Source: Streptomyces sp. NBC_01351 (GTDB lineage Bacteria > Actinomycetota > Actinomycetes > Streptomycetales > Streptomycetaceae). From it: a stretch of 64,000 bases of DNA. This document shows, piece by piece, positions 8,993 to 16,649 of this stretch. Every line of letters starts with the position of its first letter. The stretch's first letter is position 1. The notes below the pieces were generated by a model. The model was not told the DNA's origin and ran no database searches. It saw nothing but the letters and a program-made list of their open reading frames with translations. Made by a program: the position numbers and the translations under genes. The DNA lies in NCBI RefSeq assembly GCF_036237315.1, contig NZ_CP108356.1, forward strand, positions 4,903,501-4,967,500, written 5' to 3'.

Positions 8993-9552
8993 GTGCGCGT
9001 CTTCGTGGACACGAACGTGCTGTTCCCGTTCTCCGTCATGGATCTCATGCTGGCCTTGACGGAGGATTCCGTTCACGAGGTGGTGTGGTCGGAACGTCTG
9101 CTGGCCGAGTGGGAACGAGTCATCGTCCGTGAGGGGCGGCGGTCCGCGGAGTCGGCGGGGGCCATCACGCGGGCCATCCGTGAGTACTTCGGAGACTGCG
9201 AGGTCGCGGAGTCCGACTATGCGCACATGGTCGACCAGATGCCCGGCGCGGACCCGGATGATCGGTACCACGCAGCGGCGGCATGGGCCGCAGGGCAGTC
9301 GCGCTGATCACCTGGAACCTCGCCGATTTCCCGGCTGCCGAGATGGCGAGGCTGGGTGTCCGGGTGCTGGACCCGGACACGTACCTCTGCGAGCTGCACG
9401 CGCAATGGCCGCAGGAGGTCGCCGACACAACGGCCAGGATGGCGGCGGGCAAGCGGAATCCGCCGTTGACGTTCGACGATGTCGTGGCCAGGTTGGGCAA
9501 GGCGGGATTGACCCGGTTCGCGGATCGGCTGGGGGCGACCGGTGACCCGTAA
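8993..9552 (+). pseudogene. PIN-domain toxin gene interrupted by a frameshift
   Basis: The first frame (GTG at 8993) encodes a PIN-domain start, MRVFVDTNVLF, with its acidic Asp, then DPDDRYHAAAA, and stops at 9307. The expected continuation, ALITWNLADFPAAEMARLGVRVLDPDTYL, is present in the adjacent frame and runs to 9552. Supplying one missing base near 9305 would rejoin them as ...AAGQSRLITWNLADFP. The pieces together are about the length of an intact PIN toxin with a C-terminal extension. It is either a decayed toxin, a programmed frameshift or a sequencing error. Its partner HTH gene lies just upstream and is intact. Confidence 0.7.
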
Positions 9553-9585
9553 CGGCGTGGGGTCGTTGGGGAGGGCATGAATGCC

Positions 9586-9867
9586 ATGAAGCGCACCCTT
9601 GCCGCCCTGGTCCTGTCCGGTGGCGCCGCCCTCGCACTCACCCCGATCGCCGCCCACGCCGATGGGGGCATGCCCCAGGGGGTCCCGCTCACCGAACGCG
9701 TCGGCGAGATCGTCGACCACCCCGGGCAGGCCGTCCAGGACACGAAGACCGCCGTCGGCATCACCACCCAGGCCGCCGGATCCGCCACCAAGGCCACCGA
9801 CAGCTCCCTCGCGGGCGCCGGCTCCGCGCTGCACGCCGGACTGCCGAAGGCCCCGAGCGTCCGCTGA
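9586..9867 (+). CDS. small secreted protein
   Basis: This 93-residue protein opens with a clear Sec signal peptide: MKRT, a hydrophobic stretch, then AAHA at the probable cleavage site near residue 26. The mature part is short, Ala/Thr/Gly-rich and has no cysteines, suggesting an unstructured exported protein. I selected the ATG at 9586 because GGGAGGG is about ten bases upstream; the ATG at 9577 is too close to that site. Function unknown. Confidence 0.6.
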   Translation: MKRTLAALVLSGGAALALTPIAAHADGGMPQGVPLTERVGEIVDHPGQAVQDTKTAVGITTQAAGSATKATDSSLAGAGSALHAGLPKAPSVR

Positions 9868-9889
9868 GCTGCCCCGCCCTCGCGTCGTC

Positions 9890-10312
9890 TCAGCCGGTGC
9901 GGGTGACCAGCACCAGCGGGATCTCCCGGGCCGTCGCCTCCCGGTACCCGGCGTACGAGGGCATCGCGGCCACCACCACCGGCCACAGCCGCTCCGCCTC
10001 GGCCGGGGTGGCCCGGCGGGCGGTAGCCGGGAAGGTCTCGGCGCCGACCTGGAGGGTCACCGCCGGGTCGGCGGCCAGGTTCAGGTACCAGGCTGGGTGG
10101 CGGTCGGCGCCCGCGTTCGACGCCGTCAGGACATAGGTGTTCCCGTCACGGACGAAGGCCAGCGCCGTCCGGCGCAGCAGGCCCGAGCGGCGGCCCCGGG
10201 TGGTCAGCAGCAGGTCCGAGAACCCCGGCCGCGGTCGCCCCGCGGTTTCCTCGAAGCGCCGGATGTGCTCGGCGACCCAGGGGTTCGTGCTGTCGGTCAC
10301 GGGGGCGGTCAT
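9890..10312 (-). CDS. nitroreductase/deazaflavin-dependent oxidoreductase
   Basis: This 140-residue protein belongs to the small split-barrel family typified by deazaflavin (F420)-dependent nitroreductases. Recognisable stretches are LLLTTRGRRSGLLRRTAL, which contains the cofactor-phosphate binding RGRRSG, and NAGADRHPAWYLNLAADP. It probably reduces a small-molecule substrate with F420H2. Its ATG overlaps the stop of the upstream NAD(P)-binding protein by four bases, so the two are coupled. The host makes F420, as shown by fbiC at 24.5-27.0 kb. Confidence 0.85.
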   Translation of the reverse strand: MTAPVTDSTNPWVAEHIRRFEETAGRPRPGFSDLLLTTRGRRSGLLRRTALAFVRDGNTYVLTASNAGADRHPAWYLNLAADPAVTLQVGAETFPATARRATPAEAERLWPVVVAAMPSYAGYREATAREIPLVLVTRTG

Positions 10313-10941
10313 GCCGGGCCCACCCCGGTGTGCGCCGCGTGCAGGGTCGGGGCCGTGGCCTCGTCCACGACGGCCCGCGCGAAGTCGGCGTGCGTGATCC
10401 GGCTCGCGGCGTCCGCCGGGGCGAAGGCGTGACCGCCGGCCGGGGCGCCGTCGGGGTCGAAGTCCCCCGCCGGGGACAGCACCACCCAGTCCAGGGCCTC
10501 CGGGGCGGCCTCCCGCAGCGCGTCGGTCCCGGCGCCGTGGCCGACGTAGAACTCCCGCCACTCCTGCGGATACCCCGGCGTGTCCATCAGCGCCGCCCCC
10601 GACTCCGTGGGCAGTACGGAGGCCAGTCCGACCCCGACCAGCCGCCCCACCCCGGCCCGCGGGAGCCCCGCCGCCAGGGCCCGGGCCACCGCGGGGAAGT
10701 ACGCGCCGGGCGCCGCCTGCGGGTCGTACACCGCGACCACCGCCGCATCGTGCCCGGCCGCCAGCCGCGCCACGTCCGCCGCCGAGGTCACGTCCCCCTC
10801 GGCGCGGCCCACCTCGGTCACCCGGTGCCCCCGCGCCCGCGCCTCGGCGACGACGGCCCGGCCCACGCGGCCGCGGGCCCCGAAGACGATGATGCTGTTG
10901 ACGTTGTCGGTGCTGCTGCTGCTTCCGCTCGTGATGTTCAT
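10309..10941 (-). CDS. NAD(P)-binding atypical SDR (NmrA-like)
   Basis: This 210-residue Rossmann-fold protein has IIVFGARGRVGRAVV near residue 17, the dinucleotide-binding loop of atypical short-chain dehydrogenases. There is no YxxxK active site, so it resembles NmrA/YwnB-type NAD(P)-binding proteins rather than a classical dehydrogenase. It is translationally coupled to the downstream deazaflavin-type reductase. An HxlR regulator diverges 60 bp away, a common arrangement for quinone- or electrophile-responsive genes. Confidence 0.8.
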   Translation of the reverse strand: MNITSGSSSSTDNVNSIIVFGARGRVGRAVVAEARARGHRVTEVGRAEGDVTSAADVARLAAGHDAAVVAVYDPQAAPGAYFPAVARALAAGLPRAGVGRLVGVGLASVLPTESGAALMDTPGYPQEWREFYVGHGAGTDALREAAPEALDWVVLSPAGDFDPDGAPAGGHAFAPADAASRITHADFARAVVDEATAPTLHAAHTGVGPA

Positions 10942-10965
10942 GGCCGCGAGCGTAGGAGGGGGGCT

Positions 10966-10992
10966 GGTTACCGATCGGATACCGGCTTACCG
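10966..10992. promoter_or_regulatory. triple TACCG repeat, candidate HxlR operator
   Basis: Three related octamers, GGTTACCG, GGATACCG and GCTTACCG, occupy 10966-10973, 10977-10984 and 10985-10992 in the short gap between the divergent NAD(P)-binding gene and the HxlR gene. Position and repetition suggest an operator for the regulator. Confidence 0.4.
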
Positions 10993-11000
10993 TGTGGATC

Positions 11001-11420
11001 ATGAGCGAGCCGCAGACGCAGACCGCACCGTCCCCGGAGCCGCTGGACCCGGAGATGTTCGACCCCGTCTGCCCGTCGCCGCTGACCCCGTTCCGGATCG
11101 GCGACAAGTGGGCCTCGCTGATCCTGCGCTGCCTGGAGGGCGGCCCCCGCCGGTTCTCGGAGCTCAAGGTCCCGCTGCGCGGCATCACCTCCAAGTCCCT
11201 GACGCAGTCCCTGCGCGCCCTGGAGCGCGACGGCTTCGTCGTCCGGACGGAGTACGAGGGCCCCGAGCGCCGCGTCGAGTACGCCCTCACCCCGCTCGGC
11301 CGGGGCCTGCTGGGCCCGTTGGACGCGGCCTGCGAGTGGACCCGGGAGCACTGGGACGAGCTGATCGACGCCCACGAGGCGGGGTTGGAGGCAGGGCCGA
11401 ACGGGGCACGCGCTCGTTGA
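11001..11420 (+). CDS. HxlR family transcriptional regulator
   Basis: This 139-residue winged-helix regulator has the HxlR hallmarks: a cysteine near the start of the domain (DPVCPSPL), then FRIGDKWASLILRCLEGGPRRFSEL and the recognition region GITSKSLTQSLRALERDGFV, ending in a beta-wing (RRVEYALTPLG). Such proteins often sense electrophiles through cysteine. It diverges from the two-gene reductase operon, which it probably controls. The ATG at 11001 is favoured; a GTG at 10992 would add three residues. The DUF4239 gene begins seven bases after its stop. Confidence 0.88.
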   Translation: MSEPQTQTAPSPEPLDPEMFDPVCPSPLTPFRIGDKWASLILRCLEGGPRRFSELKVPLRGITSKSLTQSLRALERDGFVVRTEYEGPERRVEYALTPLGRGLLGPLDAACEWTREHWDELIDAHEAGLEAGPNGARAR

Positions 11421-11427
11421 GCAGTGC

Positions 11428-12243
11428 ATGATCCTCTGGCTGCTCAACAACCTCAGTACGCTCGTCATCGCCGTGCTCCTCGTCGGCGGCATCACCGGCC
11501 TCGCCGTGATCGGCAGCATCGCCGCCCGCCGCCGCTTCCCCCACCTCGCGGGCGGCGACCACAACGAGATGGTCGGCGTCGCGCTCGGCATGTTCGGCGC
11601 GATCTACGGCATCATCCTCGCGTTCGTCGTCGTCACGCTCTGGACGCAGTTGGAGAACACCCAGAACATCGTCGCCACCGAGGCCACGGACCTGGCACTG
11701 GTCGTGCGCAGCGCCGACACCTTCCCCCCGGCCGACCGCGCCCGGATCAACGAGGCGGTCGGCGCGTACGCGCACGCCGTCGTCGAGGTGCAGTGGCCGC
11801 TGATGCGGGAGGGCCGGCCGAGTTACGAGGCCACTTCGGCCCAGACGCGCGCCCTCTACGCGGCCCTCCAGGCGTACGAACCGAGCGGCCCCCGCGCCGA
11901 GACCTTCTACGCCGAGGCGGTCACCCGCCTCAACGACGTCGCCGCGCAGCGCCGGGCGCGCGTCTCCATGGCCGAGACCTCGCTGCCGATCCTGCTGCAA
12001 GTGCTCGTGTACGGGGGCGCGTTGGTGATCCTCCCGCTCACCTTCCTGTTCGGGCTGCGCAGCCTGAAGATGCAGCTGCTGTTCGTGTCGGCGGTGGCCG
12101 CGCTGATCGGCTTCAGCCTGCTGCTGGTGGTGGCCCTGGACCGCCCCTTCGCCGGAGACCTGAGCGTGAGCCCGGCGCCGTACAAGGAGGCGGCCCTGGC
12201 GCAGTTCTGGGCGGACGGGCCGGCGGGGAGCGTCAGCCGGTGA
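11428..12243 (+). CDS. DUF4239 membrane protein
   Basis: This 271-residue protein has two N-terminal transmembrane segments (about residues 8-30 and 55-78), a soluble charged middle region (85-185) and two C-terminal segments (about 195-240). This matches the DUF4239 bestrophin-like family. Function is unknown; a channel-like role has been proposed for relatives. It starts seven bases after the HxlR stop and is probably cotranscribed. Confidence 0.75.
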   Translation: MILWLLNNLSTLVIAVLLVGGITGLAVIGSIAARRRFPHLAGGDHNEMVGVALGMFGAIYGIILAFVVVTLWTQLENTQNIVATEATDLALVVRSADTFPPADRARINEAVGAYAHAVVEVQWPLMREGRPSYEATSAQTRALYAALQAYEPSGPRAETFYAEAVTRLNDVAAQRRARVSMAETSLPILLQVLVYGGALVILPLTFLFGLRSLKMQLLFVSAVAALIGFSLLLVVALDRPFAGDLSVSPAPYKEAALAQFWADGPAGSVSR

Positions 12244-12424
12244 CGTGGACGGCGGCCGTCGTGGCCGCCTGGAAGCCCTCCGGGGCGACGAACCGGGCCC
12301 GGAAGTAGCCCGGACCGCTCTGCGCGACCTCGGCCGAGAAGACGTGCCCCTCACCGTTCCAGCGCGCTTCCGTCGTCACCGCGTCGGACCAGTTCCGGCC
12401 GTCGGGCGAGACCTGGACGAGCAC
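12233..12424 (-). pseudogene. 3' fragment of an unrecognised gene
   Basis: A 63-codon minus-strand frame encodes a beta-rich segment (VLVQVSPDGRNWSD ... GYFRARFVAPEGF) that looks like the C-terminal end of a larger domain. The same frame reads sensibly upstream to about 12535 (GHLRVGLFTDSTPGT) but contains no ATG or GTG start there. It runs into another gene on the same strand in a different frame. I interpret it as the residue of a truncated gene. Its end overlaps the DUF4239 stop by 11 bases. Confidence 0.4.
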
Positions 12425-12488
12425 GTTGATCGTCCCCGGCGTGCTGTCCGTGAACAGGCCAACGCGCAGGTGACCCCGAGAGGAACGG

Positions 12489-12776
12489 CTACCGGCTGTC
12501 CGCGTCGTCGGCCGGATCAGCCGCTGCCCACCAATAGATGAAGCGGGCGGCCATCGCCTCGGGCGGCCGACTCGAAGGAAGTCCGAAGTGAACCTCCAGC
12601 TCCTGCCGCAGAAACTCGCCGATCACCGCCTGGTCGGCGCCACCATGGAGGCTGCGGAACAAGGGGCCGATCATGCAGTCGTACTCGTCCTGGACATCGT
12701 CGGCGATACCGATCGGATCCCACTCATTGAGCAGCCGTCTGAGGTCCTTCTGAGTGGAGGTGTTCCAAGGGCGCAT
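12489..12776 (-). CDS. DUF1871-like small protein
   Basis: This 95-residue cytosolic protein contains LLNEWDPIGIADDVQDEYDC, matching the pattern around the conserved WDP(I/L)G and EYD motifs of the DUF1871/YugE-like family. The rest is helical. No enzymatic function is known. GGGGAG abuts the ATG with no spacer, an unusual ribosome-site geometry. The VOC-type gene lies immediately upstream on the same strand. Confidence 0.55.
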   Translation of the reverse strand: MRPWNTSTQKDLRRLLNEWDPIGIADDVQDEYDCMIGPLFRSLHGGADQAVIGEFLRQELEVHFGLPSSRPPEAMAARFIYWWAAADPADDADSR

Positions 12777-12840
12777 CTCCCCAGAGTGCCATCCGAGAAC
12801 CTAGCGACTACTCACGGCATCTTGATCCAAACGAGACGGC

Positions 12841-13239
12841 CTAGCCCCAGGTGCGGGAGCAGAGCACGAGTCGGTAGCCGTCGGGGTCGGCGATGGTGAC
12901 ACCCCACTCGTCCCAGTACGGGTTGTGCGAGGCCACCCGGGTCCCGCCGTGCTCGACGAGCCGGGCGACGAGGGCCTCGTCGGGGGCTTCGCCGAGGTAG
13001 ACGACGAAGAGGTCGTCGACGGTGGGGGCGGGGGTGATCGGGTTCTCTGCGTCCCGCGTCAGCTCGAAGTGCCAGCCGCCGTCGACGGGGCCGACCATGA
13101 GGAGATCGTGCTCCCCGGGGACGCTCTTGGTGCTGCGCCACAGGACTCCGAGCCCGAGCCCGTCGACGTAGAACCGCTCGGCGGCTTCGAGGTCGAGGGA
13201 GGGGCGGGCGACGCGGATGTGGGTACGTGAACTGATCAT
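12841..13239 (-). CDS. VOC family (glyoxalase/bleomycin-resistance-like) protein
   Basis: This 132-residue protein has the two beta-alpha-beta-beta-beta modules of the vicinal-oxygen-chelate fold. The first contains DLEAAERFYVDGLGLGVLW; the second ends with WGVTIADPDGYRLVLCSR. A likely metal or ligand His sits early (THIRVARPSL) and an acidic residue in GWHFELTRD. Members range from glyoxalases to antibiotic-binding proteins; this one lacks features for a specific call. Confidence 0.8.
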   Translation of the reverse strand: MISSRTHIRVARPSLDLEAAERFYVDGLGLGVLWRSTKSVPGEHDLLMVGPVDGGWHFELTRDAENPITPAPTVDDLFVVYLGEAPDEALVARLVEHGGTRVASHNPYWDEWGVTIADPDGYRLVLCSRTWG

Positions 13240-13310
13240 GAGGGGAGCGTAGGACGGGCGCGGCGGGATCCGGGATGGCGGGGTCCGCGTTGACCGGAAT
13301 TAGAGGGGGC

Positions 13311-13735
13311 TTGGGGGTTTCCCGTCAGTCTCATCGTCCTTCCGTGTCGTGACGGCCTGTCAAGGGCGCTCCTCCTTCGTCGTCGCGTCGCTTCGCGATG
13401 GCCTTCGGCCACCCTTGACAGACCGCCCCGCCACGGAAAAACGAAGACTGACGGGAAACCCCCAAAAGAACGGGCCGGGACAGAGATTCCAAGGACGGGC
13501 CCATCAGCGATGTCCGGCCCCGCCCAGGTGAGGAATCACGCCCCGGGCCCTGCCAGGGCCGCTCCCCGAACCGGGCAGGCGGCCGGCCCTCACCAAACAG
13601 CGACCACAAGCACCCCAGCCCCCGACAGGCGCGACAGATCGCTACGCGCTCCTCCACGACGGCGTCCGTCGGCCGTCTGGGGCTGGTCATCGACAGCGAC
13701 AGATCGCCACAAGCCGCGCAGCCAGGTCACTTGCG
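13311..13735. repeat. left arm of a 1.6-kb inverted-repeat element
   Basis: The outer part (13311-13465) is an imperfect 155-bp palindrome. It starts TTGGGGGTTTCCCGTCAGTC and ends with the exact complement, with a further mirrored block around TTCCGTG and CTGTCAAGGG. The remainder to about 13735 matches, in inverted orientation, 14520-14780. Shared blocks include AACAGCGACCACAAGCACCC and ATCGCTACGCGCTCCTC. No transposase or coding gene is seen in the arm. Confidence 0.8.
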
Positions 13736-13864
13736 CTTGCCGTGCACGTAGAAGTTGGCTTCGTGCCGACGGGGGAAGGCGCACGTACGTTCGCGGATGG
13801 ACCTGCCGCGGGTCTGACGGGTCACAGGTGAGCTGATGCGCTGGTGGATTAAGTAAGGGTACTC

Positions 13865-14473
13865 ATGTGGGCGGTTGTCAGCGGCCCGCATCGTATGGGC
13901 ATGCGATCAAACCTCCTCCCGAAGTCCTTGCTGGCGGCCACCCTCGGCAGCGTCGTCGTCCTGGCCGGATTCGGCGCGCAGAGCGCCGCCGCCGATCAGA
14001 TCTCCGTGGTCAGCACCGTTGACGCGGAGGCGCGGTTCCTCGAGATGGCGGACCTCATCTCGCAGAGCTGTGCCCCGGTCGTCTTTGACGGTGTCGATGG
14101 CGTGGCATCGGCCCCTGACTCCACGATGCCCGTTCTGGTCGACCCGGTGCCGCTGGATTCGGCAGAGGAGTGCGCCGCCCAGAGGCACCAACTGCGCATC
14201 AGTAATGCGTTCTCGGGGACGGAAACGGCCACGTACGAGGAGATGCGGAACCGGCTTACGGGCCTGAACTACCCGGCGGCGCGGATCCACCGCGTGCCGG
14301 ACTTCAATGGCGAGCCCGTAGTGAGGATCGACCTGCGCGTGGGGGCCGAGCACTTGGCGCTGGAGGTGACGGACATCGGCAACGGCGTGATGGTCGTGGC
14401 GTTCGGCGCTCCCGAGGACGTGAGCGTGACCGAGGTCCGGTTGCAGCCGCAGCTGGACGCTCCGATGTCCTGA
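13865..14473 (+). CDS. secreted protein of unknown function
   Basis: This 202-residue protein has an N-terminal hydrophobic segment (SLLAATLGSVVVLAGFGA) ending in AAA-D, giving a Sec signal peptide of about 43 residues from the first ATG. That ATG has AAGG six bases upstream; ATGs at 13895 or 13901 would give a more ordinary signal peptide. The mature domain of about 155 residues contains two cysteines (SCAPVV and EECAAQ) that could form a disulfide. I do not recognise the fold. The gene is enclosed by the inverted arms at 13311-13735 and 14520-14934, so it may be cargo or an accidental passenger. Confidence 0.65.
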   Translation: MWAVVSGPHRMGMRSNLLPKSLLAATLGSVVVLAGFGAQSAAADQISVVSTVDAEARFLEMADLISQSCAPVVFDGVDGVASAPDSTMPVLVDPVPLDSAEECAAQRHQLRISNAFSGTETATYEEMRNRLTGLNYPAARIHRVPDFNGEPVVRIDLRVGAEHLALEVTDIGNGVMVVAFGAPEDVSVTEVRLQPQLDAPMS

Positions 14474-14519
14474 AGCCCTTGCCGACCCCCAGCCCATGCC
14501 GGTCTGATCGACGCCAGGC

Positions 14520-14934
14520 GACGTCAGCTGTGTAGCGATCCGTGGCGGCTTATGACCAGCCCAAGACCGTCGCAGACGCCGTCTTCGAGGAGCGCGTAGC
14601 GATTTGACGCGCCTGTCGGCGGCTGGGGTGCTTGTGGTCGCTGTTTGGCGATGGCCGGCCGACTGCCCGGCCCCGATGGCGGCCCTGGAGAGCCCGAGGC
14701 CGGGCGCGCCCCCTACCGGAGCAGGGCCGAACATCCCTGACAGGGCCGCCCCTACTCCTCTCTCCCCCGGCCCGTTCTTTTGGGGGTTTCCCGGCAGTCT
14801 TCGTTTTTCCGTGGCGGGGCGGTCTGTCAAGGGTGGCCGAAGGCCATCGCGAAGCGACGCGACGACGAAGGAGGAGCGCCCTTGACAGGCCGTCACGACA
14901 CGGAAGGACGATGAGACTGACGGGAAACCCCCAA
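14520..14934. repeat. right arm of the inverted-repeat element
   Basis: This is the inverted counterpart of 13311-13735. The terminal palindromic unit is 14781-14934, beginning TTGGGGGTTTCCCGGCAGTC and ending GACTGACGGGAAACCCCCAA. The inner segment (14520-14780) is the diverged complement of the left inner segment. No obvious direct target duplication flanks the pair. The right end lies 34 bp from the DUF397 gene. Confidence 0.8.
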
Positions 14935-14967
14935 GACATCCCTGATGCCGTGGTGAGCAGCTGCCTC

Positions 14968-15219
14968 CTACCGCCGGGCGCGCGTGACCCCGCCGAGGAA
15001 GTCGTTCCAGGCCGCAGGGGTGACGGCCAGCTCGGGGCCTGCCGTCACCTTGGAGTCCCGGATGTGGATGGCTTCCGTACAGGCGGCGACCTCGACGCAG
15101 TCGTCGCCCTGGCTGCTGCTGTATGTGGACTTGTGCCAGGAGAGGGCGACTTCGACGCAGCTGTCGCCCTGGCTGCCGCTGTAGCTGCTCTTGAACCACT
15201 GGAGCTGGGTGCTGGTCAC
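14968..15219 (-). CDS. DUF397 protein with duplicated N-terminal motif
   Basis: This 83-residue DUF397 protein carries the family's opening motif twice: WFKSSYSGSQGDSCVEVA at about 8-25 and WHKSTYSSSQGDDCVEVA at about 28-45. One copy of the C-terminal half follows (IRDSK ... WNDFL). DUF397 proteins act as small partners, antitoxin- or toxin-like, of XRE/DUF5753 regulators. Its GTG overlaps the XRE stop (GTGA), so the two are translationally coupled. The duplication is probably an in-frame tandem event. Confidence 0.85.
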   Translation of the reverse strand: MTSTQLQWFKSSYSGSQGDSCVEVALSWHKSTYSSSQGDDCVEVAACTEAIHIRDSKVTAGPELAVTPAAWNDFLGGVTRARR

Positions 15220-16052
15220 AGGGATCCTCGCATTCGCATCAACAGGCCCGTGCTGTCCGCAGGGTTGAGGGCCTGGATGCGAAGTTTGGCATACCGCTGG
15301 TGGAGGAGGCTGACGTCTTTCGGGTCAGAGATGACCTGGCCCGACTGCTGGCCCTCGGCATAGCCCATCCACTCGTTCTCCTCCGTTTCCAGGAGTTGGA
15401 AGGATCCATCGACCCCCGCGTGCTCCGGGCTAACCGTCGGCATGATCTGCAGGTCCACATTCGGCAGCCTCCCCACCTCCAGCAGGTGGTCGATCAGCTC
15501 GCGCGTCACCTCCGCCCCGCCCGTCTGCCGTTCGATCACCGACTGCTCGATGATGAAGCTGAAGGCGACGTACGGGGTCTTCAGGAGCAGTGCCTGCCGG
15601 GCCAGTCGGAACGCGATGCGGGCCTCGACCTCGTCCGGAGTCGGCAGGGGCGGCACGTCCCTGATCTGGGCCCGCGCGTACGCCTCCGTCTGCAGCAAGC
15701 CCGGAACCGACCTGCACTCGTACGTATTCAGTGCGACGGCCTGCTCCTCCAGCTCCGCCCACCGCCGGAACCACCTGGCCAGCCCCCGCTTCCGCTCCAG
15801 CCGGCTCGCCGCGATGCGGATGACGCCGAAGGCGTCCAGTGCCTCCTCCGCCCGGTCCACGAACCTCGTGGACGGGTGGCGGCGGCCCTGTTCCACCGAG
15901 GCCACGTACTGGACCGAGTAGCGGACCAGCGGGTGGAGTTGTTCCTGCGTCAGGCCGGCGCGTTTGCGGAAGGCCTTGACCGTCTCGCCGAAGTTCCGCA
16001 GGTCGGCATCGGGCTCCACCTCGGCGTCGCCGCTCTCGTCGACACTCGTCAC
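15216..16052 (-). CDS. XRE family regulator with DUF5753 domain
   Basis: This protein of about 278 residues has an N-terminal XRE helix-turn-helix (FGETVKAFRKRAGLTQEQLH ... YVASVEQGRRHPS) and a C-terminal DUF5753 ligand-like domain containing ECRSVPGLLQTEAYARA. The GTG at 16052 is preferred because GGGGAGG lies eight bases upstream; a GTG at 16097 would extend it. It forms a coupled pair with the DUF397 gene downstream, while an ATP-binding protein diverges upstream, the classic streptomycete three-gene arrangement. A perfect palindrome at 16111-16137 is a probable autoregulatory site. Confidence 0.88.
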   Translation of the reverse strand: MTSVDESGDAEVEPDADLRNFGETVKAFRKRAGLTQEQLHPLVRYSVQYVASVEQGRRHPSTRFVDRAEEALDAFGVIRIAASRLERKRGLARWFRRWAELEEQAVALNTYECRSVPGLLQTEAYARAQIRDVPPLPTPDEVEARIAFRLARQALLLKTPYVAFSFIIEQSVIERQTGGAEVTRELIDHLLEVGRLPNVDLQIMPTVSPEHAGVDGSFQLLETEENEWMGYAEGQQSGQVISDPKDVSLLHQRYAKLRIQALNPADSTGLLMRMRGSL

Positions 16053-16110
16053 AGCGGTCACCTCCCCGCAACCAGGTTCACGCACGGTGACTGCCACTGT
16101 CCAGAGAGTG

Positions 16111-16137
16111 GACTACTACTCTTCAAAAGTAGTAGTC
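16111..16137. promoter_or_regulatory. perfect 10+10 bp palindrome upstream of XRE gene
   Basis: GACTACTACT and its exact complement AGTAGTAGTC are separated by seven AT-rich bases. The site lies in the gap between the divergent XRE and ATP-binding genes and is a strong candidate operator for the XRE protein. Confidence 0.6.
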
Positions 16138-16179
16138 GGGTTGCTGGGAACTCCCGTGGTCACACGGGACGTTCATTCC

Positions 16180-16605
16180 ATGACCGCACCCTCCGGCCCC
16201 ACCCGGGCCCTCGTATGCACGTTCACTCAGCGTTTCAGCTGCACCCCGCGCGGGGCCCGTCTCGCCCGCCGGCTCGCGCTCGTCGAGCTGCACGACTGGG
16301 GCATCCCGGAGTCCACCGCGCTCTCCGCCGACGCGGGCCTCCTCATCGCCGAGCTGACCTCCAACGCCGTCACGCACGGCCGCGTCCCCGGCCGGGGCTT
16401 CGAGCTGCGGATGACCCTGCTGGAGGAGGTGCTCCGCGTGGAGGTCTCCGACCCCCGCGGCGACCGCCGGCCGGCGGTGCGCCCGCACGCCTACCAGGCG
16501 GAGTCCGGCTACGGCCTGCGCATCGTCGAGGCCCTAGCCGTCGACTGGGGTGTCACGGACCGGGTGATCGGCAAGACGGTCTGGGCGGAGCTGGCCCGTC
16601 GGTGA
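16180..16605 (+). CDS. ATP-binding protein (anti-sigma-like HATPase)
   Basis: This 141-residue single-domain GHKL ATPase resembles the RsbW/SpoIIAB-type HATPase_c_2 proteins of streptomycetes. The N-box region is ADAGLLIAELTSNAVTHG; the acidic VSDPRGDRRP and glycine-rich ESGYGLRIVEALAVDWG segments complete the ATP pocket. The start is the ATG at 16180. It diverges from the XRE/DUF397 pair, a conserved neighbourhood. It probably binds a sigma factor or partner protein in the cytosol. Confidence 0.82.
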   Translation: MTAPSGPTRALVCTFTQRFSCTPRGARLARRLALVELHDWGIPESTALSADAGLLIAELTSNAVTHGRVPGRGFELRMTLLEEVLRVEVSDPRGDRRPAVRPHAYQAESGYGLRIVEALAVDWGVTDRVIGKTVWAELARR

Positions 16606-16649
16606 TATCTTCTTTGGGAATCATATATACGCGCATCCTGGAGGTCGTC

